A stretch of DNA of 64,000 nt from SHVO01 sp041905525 (GTDB lineage: Bacteria; Pseudomonadota; Alphaproteobacteria; Rhodospirillales; Rhodospirillaceae), in contig JAYRKY010000007.1 in NCBI GenBank assembly GCA_041905525.1, positions 62,001 through 126,000 on the forward strand. Reading direction: 5' to 3'. The notes beneath the pieces are model-generated. The model saw only the letters and a program-made list of their open reading frames with translations. It ran no database searches and had not been told where the DNA came from. Shown here piece after piece: positions 1 to 7,893 of this stretch (within the stretch, counting starts at the first letter, position 1; each line of letters opens with the position of its first letter). The position numbers and the translations under genes were made by a program.

Positions 1-75
1 GACCGACACAAGACGCTCGGCCTGCTGTTCGACGCCGCCGTAAGGCGCGCCGCTCATGAGGTGAAAAACTTTCAC
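1..75 (-). CDS. Glycosyltransferase family 4, N-terminus only (cut by window edge)
   Basis: Only the first 25 codons lie in the window. They begin MKVFHLMSGAPYGGVEQQ, the usual start of GT-B fold, family 4 glycosyltransferases: a first beta strand followed by a glycine-rich turn. I chose GTG at 75 because AGAGGGG sits just upstream. The next in-frame ATG, at 57, would delete the beta strand. It is the third gene of a minus-strand run of glycosyltransferases, so it probably acts in surface glycan or LPS assembly. Substrate is unknown. Confidence 0.7.
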   Translation of the reverse strand, partial: MKVFHLMSGAPYGGVEQQAERLVSV

Positions 76-134
76 CGGACCCCTCTTTCTCTTCTCTGAG
101 AGACTTTGCACAAGCGGGCGGCGAAGCCAAGACG

Positions 135-1013
135 CTACGACAATATCCCGCGCGCCGCGTCCACAACTTCCGCGACACCCAGGCCCGAGATGTCACCGGC
201 CGGCGCTTGCAGAAAGCGGGCGGCCTCGCCAAAGGGCGCATATCGAATCGGATCCGAGGGGCCGAACAGCGCAAGAACGGGGATGCCGACCGCCGCCGCG
301 AGGTGACTTAAGCCAGAGTCATTTCCAATGAAGGCCGCGCACACCCGTAACGCCGCCGCGACGGTCAGCAAATCCGGTTCGCCGAAAACCTTGATGGCGT
401 TCGGAAACGCACGCAGCAGCGGCGCTGCTTTTTCTTCATCCCCGGGGCCGCCAAAAAAAGCGAGCCGCCATCCGGCGCAAGGGCCCGCCAGCATCTGCGC
501 AGCCAGTTCCGCATAACGCTGCGCAGGCCAGGTTTTCTCCGCAGCCGCGGCGATGGGCGCGATCGCGAGAACCGGGGCTCCGGGCGGAAGAATGGCGCGC
601 GCCAAATCTTCATGCCGCGCGCCGACATAGATGTGGGGCGCAGCAGGCCGGGGCAGATTGAGCACCGAAGAGAGATGCTCCACGCGATGCACCGTATCGT
701 TGGCAGGGCCAATCACATGCCGCTGACGCGCTCGCAGAAAGACGGACAAAAAAGACCGCCGCAGATCGACCACCACGTCCCACCGGGCGCCCTTCAGCGC
801 CCGCCATAGGTCGATCCAATGAAGATCGAAGCGGCGCTTTTTGAGAACGATCACCCGGTCGAGGCGCGGGACATCGGCAAAAAGCGTCTGCGGCAGCCGG
901 CCGCAGACGATGGTGAATCGCGCGTCCGGATAAGTTTGAACCAAGTGGTGAAGCACGCCTGACGACAAGATCGCGTCGCCGATGCGGGTGTTGGTGATGA
1001 AAAGAATATTCAA
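135..1013 (-). CDS. Glycosyltransferase family 9 (heptosyltransferase-like)
   Basis: 292 residues. The start NILFITNTRIGDAILSSG is the GT9 N-terminus that follows the first beta strand and carries the GD pair. The C-terminal FIGNDSGLSHLAAAVGIPVL with FGPSDP is the GT9 nucleotide-sugar site. The family transfers ADP-heptose or related sugars onto LPS core acceptors at the inner membrane. The start is TTG at 1013, overlapping the upstream stop as TTGA, which suggests translational coupling. An open frame extends upstream but has no family similarity there. Sugar specificity cannot be read from sequence. Confidence 0.85.
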   Translation of the reverse strand: MNILFITNTRIGDAILSSGVLHHLVQTYPDARFTIVCGRLPQTLFADVPRLDRVIVLKKRRFDLHWIDLWRALKGARWDVVVDLRRSFLSVFLRARQRHVIGPANDTVHRVEHLSSVLNLPRPAAPHIYVGARHEDLARAILPPGAPVLAIAPIAAAAEKTWPAQRYAELAAQMLAGPCAGWRLAFFGGPGDEEKAAPLLRAFPNAIKVFGEPDLLTVAAALRVCAAFIGNDSGLSHLAAAVGIPVLALFGPSDPIRYAPFGEAARFLQAPAGDISGLGVAEVVDAARGILS

Positions 1014-2125
1014 GCGAGCTTCGCGACGAAGGAATCGAGCGCTTCGGCCGCCCCGGCCCAGGTATGCCGCCGCGTGATCTGCTTCGCTTCCTCGCTCAGC
1101 GAGGTGTAGACGCCGTCGTCCCGAAGGATCTGCAAGGTCACGTTGGCGAATGCCTCGGCGTCCGGAACGAGATAGCCGGTTTGACCGTTGGTGATGCGTT
1201 CGCCCGTCCCGCCCAGCATGCGCGCCACCGCCGGCGTCCCGGCGCACTGCGATTCGCTCAAGGTCCAGCACGCAAAATCCTGGGCATGCCCGGGATAGAG
1301 ATGCACACGCGCTGTTCTATAGACCGCCGCCATGCCGTCGTCGGAGATAGGATCGGCGACCGCGACGTTCTGCGCCTTGGCGGCCAGCACCTTGGCGAAG
1401 ATCGGGGCGAGATCGTCGGCGATCCCCTCGCCGCGCGCGGCCTTGCTGAGGCTGGCGGAGAAAATAGACAGACGCGCTTCCGGCAGCGCCGGATGTATCC
1501 GCGATGTCCACAGGTCGATCAACCAAGCAAGCCCATGTTGCGGATGCGACGTCACGATGGCGTTGGGACCCGGCGGCCCCTTGGGCATTGCGTCGAGCAC
1601 CGCCTGGCGGGCTGCGTAGAGATCCGGGTTGAGAGCCTCCTCGTGCGGATCGGGCTCCTGCATCAAAGGTGTTTCGTAGAACGACGACCGTACGCCCGGG
1701 ACCAGCGCGACACTTGGGAGCTTTCCCTTGTAGGCCCGCTGCTGCTGCTCGGAGACGAATAGAAGCCCAGGTTTGAACGACTCCCACAGTGGCGTGTTGG
1801 GCTGCGCGGTAAGGTACTCGGGCGCGCCGGTGACCCATAACAATCTGTGCTTGGCATTGCGCAAATGACCAAGCAACGTGGGTTTGCGCATGGCAATGAC
1901 GACATCGGCGGCTTTGGGCGCCCAGGTGTCGCCGAACGGGGTGTAATAGGCCCCATCGGCCATATGGGCGTAGGTGGTGTTATTGATGACCTTTACCTCG
2001 TGCCCGCGCTCGGCGAGCGCCGCCGCGAGGCCCCCGACCGCCTTCTCCGCGCCGCCGATGGCGCGGCGCAGATTGGTATAGCCGTCGTACTGAAGCGGAG
2101 AGTCGTCGACAAAAACGTAGTGCAT
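1010..2125 (-). CDS. Glycosyltransferase family 4
   Basis: 371 residues, GT-B fold. The N-terminus has an IGGAEKAVGGLAAALAERGH motif, the acceptor-side loop and helix. The C-terminal half has AGTPAVARMLGG and TGYLVPDAEAFA, where family 4 enzymes bind the nucleotide sugar. It starts at ATG 2125 with no strong Shine-Dalgarno sequence and is the first gene of the minus-strand glycosyltransferase run, overlapping the GT9 gene by four bases. Likely role: glycan or LPS core synthesis. Specificity unknown. Confidence 0.85.
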   Translation of the reverse strand: MHYVFVDDSPLQYDGYTNLRRAIGGAEKAVGGLAAALAERGHEVKVINNTTYAHMADGAYYTPFGDTWAPKAADVVIAMRKPTLLGHLRNAKHRLLWVTGAPEYLTAQPNTPLWESFKPGLLFVSEQQQRAYKGKLPSVALVPGVRSSFYETPLMQEPDPHEEALNPDLYAARQAVLDAMPKGPPGPNAIVTSHPQHGLAWLIDLWTSRIHPALPEARLSIFSASLSKAARGEGIADDLAPIFAKVLAAKAQNVAVADPISDDGMAAVYRTARVHLYPGHAQDFACWTLSESQCAGTPAVARMLGGTGERITNGQTGYLVPDAEAFANVTLQILRDDGVYTSLSEEAKQITRRHTWAGAAEALDSFVAKLA

Positions 2126-2205
2126 GGGCCGGGTTATATCCGAGACTGGCCTGGCTTGCAGCAGGCTCTAACGGTGCTACATAGGCGGGACGTTAGGAGA
2201 ACCCC

Positions 2206-3081
2206 ATGGCGCACGCCACAGTCCTACCCCATCGCGCTTTGGTTGCCGTCACCGGCGACGACCGTGCCGCCTTCCTGCAGGGTATGATTTCCAACGACAT
2301 GCGCCATGTGGCCGCGGGCCAGGTCATGTGGTCCGCTTTCCTGACCCCGCAGGGCAAGTTCCTGCACGAATTCTTCGTGGTCCCTCATCGCGACATGATT
2401 CTTCTGGAGTGCGAGCGCGACCGGCGCGAGGACCTCGTCACCCGGCTCTCGCGATACCGGCTCCGCGCCAAGGTCGCCCTGGCTCCGCACGACACCTTGC
2501 AGGTGGGCGTGGCCTGGGGAGAAGGCGCGGCGGCCCTTTTGGAGACGAGCGAGGCGCCCGGGACTGTCCGGGAGCGAGGGGATGGGGTCCTTTACACCGA
2601 CCCGCGGGTGAGCGGCGCCGGGGTGCGCTTTGCGCTGCTCCCCGCGCAAATCACGGACTTGCCCCTCGCAGCCGCCACCCCCGAGGACTTCGACGTCCAC
2701 CGGCTGATTTTGGGCCTGCCCGACGGCAGCCGGGACCTCGAGGTGGACAAGGCGCTTTTGCTCGAAAACGGCTTCGCCGAGCTGCGGGGCGTGGATTTCG
2801 AGAAGGGCTGCTATATCGGCCAGGAGTTAACGGCCCGAACCCACTACCGCGCCTTGATAAAGAAGCGCCTGATGCCGGTCCTGATCGAGGGTGCAACCCC
2901 GGAGCCCGGCCAAGCGTTAACCCTGGATGGAAGAGACGCTGGGGAAATGAGGAGCGTCGCGGGTACGCGGGGCCTTGCGCTTGTGCGTCTGGATGCTCTT
3001 AAAGGCGAGGGTAACTTGACGGCGGGGGCGGCGCGGATTACGCCCCTCAAACCGGACTGGATGCAGTTGCCGCGGGACTAA
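2206..3081 (+). CDS. ygfZ: YgfZ/GcvT-like folate-binding protein
   Basis: 291 residues. The signature KGCYIGQELTARTHYR lies near residue 200; the KGCYxGQE motif with its conserved Cys defines YgfZ. The N-terminus (TGDDRAAFLQGMISND) is the GcvT-type tetrahydrofolate fold. YgfZ supports folate-dependent repair or assembly of Fe-S enzymes such as MiaB. The start at 2206 follows AGGAGA with good spacing. It is divergent from the glycosyltransferase run, with about 80 bp between, so promoters for both directions must lie there. Confidence 0.93.
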   Translation: MAHATVLPHRALVAVTGDDRAAFLQGMISNDMRHVAAGQVMWSAFLTPQGKFLHEFFVVPHRDMILLECERDRREDLVTRLSRYRLRAKVALAPHDTLQVGVAWGEGAAALLETSEAPGTVRERGDGVLYTDPRVSGAGVRFALLPAQITDLPLAAATPEDFDVHRLILGLPDGSRDLEVDKALLLENGFAELRGVDFEKGCYIGQELTARTHYRALIKKRLMPVLIEGATPEPGQALTLDGRDAGEMRSVAGTRGLALVRLDALKGEGNLTAGAARITPLKPDWMQLPRD

Positions 3082-3106
3082 AGGCGTTCGGGAACGCAGG
3101 TGGGGA

Positions 3107-3349
3107 ATGGCGACCCGGTACCGAAGACGACCGATCGAAATACAGGCGTGGCAATGGAACGGCCAGCCGCGGTCCGAGTGGCCGCAGTGGCTGGAAGCCG
3201 TTCTGCTTGCCGACGGCGGCCTCGCCATCGGCGGGATCCGCGACAAGATCTACAAAGGCGATTGGCTCGTGCGCGAAAGCGGAACCACCTATCGTCTTCC
3301 TCCTGCCGTCTTCGATGCGCAATACGAGCCGGTGGACGAAATCGGCTGA
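3107..3349 (+). CDS. Small protein of phage-associated type
   Basis: 80 residues. The opening YRRRPIEIQAWQWNG followed by GDWLVRESG and FDAQYEPVD matches the layout of small proteins common in phages and prophages (KPVxIEAxQW ... GDWI ... F...YEPV). Function is unknown. It starts at 3107 with AGG six bases upstream, 25 bp after ygfZ on the same strand, so it could be co-transcribed with it. No other phage gene is nearby, so it is either a domesticated stray or a cellular member of the family. Confidence 0.65.
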   Translation: MATRYRRRPIEIQAWQWNGQPRSEWPQWLEAVLLADGGLAIGGIRDKIYKGDWLVRESGTTYRLPPAVFDAQYEPVDEIG

Positions 3350-3465
3350 CGCTTGCGCGGCGTGCGTCGAATCCCCCCTTCGCGGATCAGGACAAAAGGC
3401 ATAGCCTTGCCTTGGGCTATGTCCGGGCAGGCTCCCCTGCCCCGGGCCCCCTCGGATGCGCGGCG

Positions 3466-4494
3466 ATGAAATTCCTCTCACCGATGCTGTTGCTGCTCCT
3501 TCTGGCCGCGCCCGCCCTGGTCGCGCTGTATTTCTATTTGCTCTCGCGACGGAAGAAGATGGCGGTGCGGTACGCCGACATCGGGCGCATCCGCGAAGCG
3601 CTCGGACCGGGAAGCTCCTGGCGTCATCACCTGCCGGCGGCGCTGCTTCTTGTGTCGATTCTTCTTGCACTGGCCGCCGTCGCCAAGCCCGCGGCAATGG
3701 TCACGCTCCCGTCCCAGAGATCGCTTGTGATACTAGCCATGGACGTCTCGGGCAGTATGCGCGCCGAGGATGTAGAGCCCAACCGTCTGACAGCCGCGCA
3801 GAATGCCGCCAAGCAGTTCATCACCGAGCAGCCGAGCACAACGCGTATCGGGATTGTCGCTTTTGCCGGCGCGGCTGCGCTCGTGCAAACACCGACGTTG
3901 AACCGCGATGACCTGATCCAGGCGATCGATCGGTTCCGGACGTTTCGCGGAACGGCCATCGGCAGCGGCATCCTGGTGTCGCTGCAGACGATCTTTCCGG
4001 AGGTCGCCTTCGATCCGCGCTTCAACGAGTCCGACTTCGGCCGGGATCGCGACAGGCAGGGAAGCTCGCTTGACCAGCCCGCGCAGCCCGCCTTCAAGCC
4101 GGTCCCGCCAGGGTCCAATGAATATGCGACGATCATTCTGCTCACGGACGGCCGCGCAACGGTGGGGCCGGATCCCATCGAGACCGCGCGCATGGCGGCG
4201 GATCGCGGCGTGCGCGTCTATACCGTCGGCCTGGGCACAGCCAAGGGCGGCGGGTATTACGGCGGCATGCAGTTCGACGAGGAGACGCTGAAAACCATCG
4301 CCGACGTGACAAAGGCAAAGTATTTCGCCGCCAACTCGGGCGCCGCGCTGAACGAGGTTTATAAGTCGCTCAACACGCAGCTGGTCATGGAGCGGCAGGA
4401 GACGGAGATCAGTTCGATCTTCGCCGGCCTTGCCGCCCTGTTCGCCATTACCGCCGGCGCGCTTTCGCTGCTCCGGCAAAGCCGCATCCTGTGA
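3466..4494 (+). CDS. BatA-like membrane-anchored VWA-domain protein
   Basis: 342 residues from ATG 3466. N-terminal hydrophobic helix (residues about 5-26), a second near 56-73, a von Willebrand A domain, and a C-terminal membrane segment. The MIDAS metal site is visible: DVSGSM at residue 93, a Thr in FRGTAIGSG, and Asp in LLTDGRA. The family (BatA/BatB) binds partner proteins through the metal and usually sits beside a MoxR ATPase. None is present here. The frame stays open further upstream, but this ATG opens the membrane helix. Partner unknown. Confidence 0.85.
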   Translation: MKFLSPMLLLLLLAAPALVALYFYLLSRRKKMAVRYADIGRIREALGPGSSWRHHLPAALLLVSILLALAAVAKPAAMVTLPSQRSLVILAMDVSGSMRAEDVEPNRLTAAQNAAKQFITEQPSTTRIGIVAFAGAAALVQTPTLNRDDLIQAIDRFRTFRGTAIGSGILVSLQTIFPEVAFDPRFNESDFGRDRDRQGSSLDQPAQPAFKPVPPGSNEYATIILLTDGRATVGPDPIETARMAADRGVRVYTVGLGTAKGGGYYGGMQFDEETLKTIADVTKAKYFAANSGAALNEVYKSLNTQLVMERQETEISSIFAGLAALFAITAGALSLLRQSRIL

Positions 4495-4522
4495 GTGCCA
4501 TGCCCAGCAACCAGGGACAGGC

Positions 4523-4807
4523 TTAGACTTTCGGGAACATCTGCTTGGTGGGGCAGACGACCACTTTCTCGAACAGCCCTGCTTTCTGATACGGGTCTTG
4601 GCTTTGCACCTCGCGCGACTGCTCAAGGCTGTCGAACTCGGCGATGATGCAGGAGCCTTTTAGGGTCTGGCCGTCGTCGCTCATCATCGGGCCGGCGAAC
4701 TTGAAGTTCTTCACCGCCTTCTCGATCCACTCGAGATGCTCCGGCCGCGTCTTCATGCGCAGATCCATCGCATTCGGTTTATCGAAGCAGAGCCACATCG
4801 TCAGCAT
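4523..4807 (-). CDS. YciI-like protein
   Basis: 94 residues. MWLCFDKPNAMDLRMKTRPE followed by HLEWI is the YciI pattern (ferredoxin-like dimer with a conserved His near residue 25); LKGSCIIAEF and DPYQKAGLF follow as in the family. Members act as small hydrolase or isomerase-like enzymes of mostly unknown substrate. ATG 4807 is preceded by GGGAGGG at proper distance; the ATG at 4813 is too close to it. It begins 20 bp after ppdK ends and is probably the last gene of that transcript. Confidence 0.85.
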   Translation of the reverse strand: MLTMWLCFDKPNAMDLRMKTRPEHLEWIEKAVKNFKFAGPMMSDDGQTLKGSCIIAEFDSLEQSREVQSQDPYQKAGLFEKVVVCPTKQMFPKV

Positions 4808-4827
4808 AACCATACCCTCCCAAGGTC

Positions 4828-7764
4828 CTAGGCGGCGGTTCGCAACGTGCGCTCGGTGCTGTTTTCCATGAGAACAGCCTGCGCCGCCGCGAGCCGCGCG
4901 ACGGGCACACGATAGGGCGAGCACGAGACGTAATCCAGGCCCGCGCGATGGAAGAAGGAGATCGAATCCGGATCGCCGCCATGCTCGCCGCAGATGCCCA
5001 GTTTGAGGGCAGCGCGCGTCGCGCGGCCGCGCTCTGCCGCCATTGCGATCAACTCACCGACGCCCTCCTGATCGAGACTGGCGAACGGGTCTTTCTCGTA
5101 AATGCCCTTGGCTTTGTAGAGTTCGACCAACGTCGCGCAGTCGTCGCGCGACAGACCCAGGGTGGTCTGCGTGAGATCGTTGGTGCCGAACGAGAAGAAC
5201 TCGGCGGTCTGCGCGATCTCGCCCGCGCGCAAGGCGGCCCGGGGCAACTCGATCATTGTGCCGATGGTATACGCAACCGTGGTGCGGGCCTGCGAGAAGA
5301 CCGCGTCGGCGACTTCGTCCACGACTTTCTTCATCATGTCGAGTTCGGCGCGGGTGCCGACCAGCGGAATCATGATTTCGGGGATGACCTTTTTGCCATC
5401 CTTCGCGACCTGCACGGCGGCTTCGAAAATCGCCCGCGCCTGCATCGCATAGATTTCCGGGTGCGAGACACCCAGGCGCACACCGCGATGCCCGAGCATG
5501 GGATTGCTTTCGTGCAAGCGCGCCAGCACTTCGCGCACGGAGTCCTCAGAGACCCCCGCGCCGGCGGCGACTTCGGTAATTTCGCTATCGGTCTGCGGCA
5601 GGAACTCGTGCAACGGCGGATCGAGCAGACGGATGGTGACCGGGAGTCCTTCCATAATCGTGAAGAGCTTCACGAAGTCGCTGCGCTGATGGGGAAGAAG
5701 TTTGTCGAGCGCCGCCTTACGGCCGCCGGCGTCCTTGGCGAGGATCATCTGACGGACGGTGAGAATGCGCTGCGCATCGAAGAACATATGTTCCGTGCGG
5801 CACAGACCGATTCCTTCCGCGCCAAACTTGCGCGCGGTTTCGGCGTCGAGCGGGGTTTCGGCGTTGGCGCGGACCTTAAGACGGCGGATGCTGTCCACCC
5901 ACCCCATGAGTGTCGCAAAATCGCCTGTAAGTTCAGGGCGAATGGTGGCGACCTTGCCAAGAAACACTTCGCCGGTCGCGCCGTCCAAAGTGATCACGTC
6001 GCCTTCGAGCAGGATCTTGTCGCGGATGCGCATGGTTTTCGCCTGCACGTCGACTTGCAGTTCGCCCGCGCCGGAGACGCACGGCGTGCCCATTCCGCGC
6101 GCAACGACGGCGGCGTGGCTGGTCATGCCGCCGCGCGTGGTGAGAATGCCCTGACTGACGTGCATCCCGCTGATGTCTTCGGGGCTGGTTTCACGGCGCA
6201 CAAGGATGACCTTCTCCCCGCGTTTGACCCAATCCTCGGCGTCCTCGGCGTTGAACACGATCTTGCCCGACGCCGCGCCCGGCGAGGCCGGGAGTCCACG
6301 TGCGAGAAGCTGGCGCGGAGCCTTCGGATCGAGCATCGGATGCAGAAGCTGGTCGAGCTGATTGGGATCGATGCGGCGGACCGCCTCATGCTCGCTGATG
6401 AGGCCTTCGCGCGCCATATCGACGGCAATCTTGAAGCCGGCTTGCGCGGTTCTTTTGCCGTTACGGGTTTGGAGCATCCAGAGCTTTCCTTTCTGGATGG
6501 TGAACTCCATGTCCTGCATGTCGGTATAGTGACGCTCCAGGTGCTCACGCACCTCGACCAGTTCGCGGTACAGCGAAGGCATTTCCTCTTCCATGGAGGG
6601 AAGCGTCGAGCCTTGCGCTTTCTTGCCGGCGAGCGTGATTTGCTGCGGCGTACGGATGCCGGCGACGACGTCCTCGCCTTGCGCGTTCACCAGGTATTCG
6701 CCGTAGAAAACATTCGCGCCGGTCGAAGGATCGCGGCTGAAGCAGACGCCGGTGGCGCAATCCCCGCCCATGTTGCCGAACACCATGGATTGGACGTTGA
6801 CCGCGGTGCCCCAGTTATCGGGAATGTCGTGCAGCTTACGATAGGTGATGGCGCGCTGGTTCATCCAGCTTGAGAAGACGGCGCCGATGGCGCCCCAAAG
6901 CTGTTGGTGAACATCCTGCGGGAAGGGCTCACCCACCTCCTCTTCGACTTTCGCCTTATAGGCGGCGACGAGCGCCTTCAAATCTTCGGCCGTGAGTTCG
7001 GTATCGAGTGTGACGCCTTTGTCTTCCTTCGCGATATCGAGCAAATGCTCGAAGTCGTAGGAATCGACCCCGAGCACCACGCCCGAATACATCTGGATGA
7101 AGCGGCGATAACTGTCGTAGGCGAACCGGGCATCGTTTGCCTCGGCGGCAAGGCCTTCGACCGTCTCATCGTTGAGGCCGAGGTTGAGGATGGTATCCAT
7201 CATCCCGGGCATCGAGGCGCGCGCGCCGGAACGCACGGAAACCAGCAACGGATTTTTGACATCGCCAAACCGCGCGCCGATCTGTTCCTCGACCTGGGAA
7301 ATGGCCTGCGACACCTGATCGCGCAAATCGGACGGGTAGCTTTTGCCGTTGCCGTAATAGTAGGTGCAGACTTCGGTGGAGATGGTGAAACCCGGGGGGA
7401 CCGGGATGCCGATCGAACTCATCTCGGCGAGATTGGCCCCCTTGCCCCCGAGGAGGTTCTTCATGCGGGCGTTGCCCTCGGCTTTGCCGTTGCCGAACGC
7501 ATAGACCCATTTGCCGTCATGCGCTGGTTCGGGCGCGGGCACAGTCTCTACCGGGACCGGCTTGGTCTCTCCGGCGCCAAACACGTCTGGGCGCAGTTCC
7601 TGGCGGGTGACTTTGCCCTTGGTGGCCTGCTCAACCGCGATGGCCCGTTCGGCTGGAACCCGGTCCCACTGGCTGATGGCCTGGGGCGTGACATTGATGG
7701 CTCGCGCCAGCGCGGTGACGCCGCCCGCCTCGGTGATGGCACGCTCAAGGGCATTGTCTCGCAT
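4828..7764 (-). CDS. ppdK: Pyruvate phosphate dikinase with fused N-terminal YdaS/Cro-like HTH
   Basis: 978 residues. Residues from about 85 to the end are a full PPDK: KWVYAFGNGKAEGN, LLGGKGANLAEM (ATP-grasp), the phospho-His region TRGGMTSHAAVVARGMG, GLCRTEHMFF, and C-terminal GICGEHGGDP with SCSPYRVP. PPDK interconverts pyruvate, ATP and Pi with PEP, AMP and PPi. Residues 1-62 are unusual: VTALARAINVTPQAISQWD is a helix-turn-helix and the stretch ends in TRQELRPDVF, both typical of YdaS/Cro-like regulators. A Pro-rich linker (63-84) joins the parts. ATG 7764 has GGAG upstream. No ATG precedes the PPDK domain; two linker GTG codons have no clear Shine-Dalgarno. Its place near glyQ-glyS is common in Alphaproteobacteria. 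Confidence 0.93.
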   Translation of the reverse strand: MRDNALERAITEAGGVTALARAINVTPQAISQWDRVPAERAIAVEQATKGKVTRQELRPDVFGAGETKPVPVETVPAPEPAHDGKWVYAFGNGKAEGNARMKNLLGGKGANLAEMSSIGIPVPPGFTISTEVCTYYYGNGKSYPSDLRDQVSQAISQVEEQIGARFGDVKNPLLVSVRSGARASMPGMMDTILNLGLNDETVEGLAAEANDARFAYDSYRRFIQMYSGVVLGVDSYDFEHLLDIAKEDKGVTLDTELTAEDLKALVAAYKAKVEEEVGEPFPQDVHQQLWGAIGAVFSSWMNQRAITYRKLHDIPDNWGTAVNVQSMVFGNMGGDCATGVCFSRDPSTGANVFYGEYLVNAQGEDVVAGIRTPQQITLAGKKAQGSTLPSMEEEMPSLYRELVEVREHLERHYTDMQDMEFTIQKGKLWMLQTRNGKRTAQAGFKIAVDMAREGLISEHEAVRRIDPNQLDQLLHPMLDPKAPRQLLARGLPASPGAASGKIVFNAEDAEDWVKRGEKVILVRRETSPEDISGMHVSQGILTTRGGMTSHAAVVARGMGTPCVSGAGELQVDVQAKTMRIRDKILLEGDVITLDGATGEVFLGKVATIRPELTGDFATLMGWVDSIRRLKVRANAETPLDAETARKFGAEGIGLCRTEHMFFDAQRILTVRQMILAKDAGGRKAALDKLLPHQRSDFVKLFTIMEGLPVTIRLLDPPLHEFLPQTDSEITEVAAGAGVSEDSVREVLARLHESNPMLGHRGVRLGVSHPEIYAMQARAIFEAAVQVAKDGKKVIPEIMIPLVGTRAELDMMKKVVDEVADAVFSQARTTVAYTIGTMIELPRAALRAGEIAQTAEFFSFGTNDLTQTTLGLSRDDCATLVELYKAKGIYEKDPFASLDQEGVGELIAMAAERGRATRAALKLGICGEHGGDPDSISFFHRAGLDYVSCSPYRVPVARLAAAQAVLMENSTERTLRTAA

Positions 7765-7893
7765 GGCGCAAGCTCCGTAAGTTTTGCTTTCGATTTTGGC
7801 TTAAGGCGGGCTTTAAATAGTCCCTTTGCCTGGCTCTTACAACCAAAATGACGCCTGAAAGTTCCCAAAGCGCCTTACATTGGTAAGTATTGC

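Noticed and set aside
4948..6873. 641-codon plus-strand frame inside ppdK
   Set aside because: It lies antisense to the conserved PPDK core; its sequence has no family pattern and its length comes from high GC.
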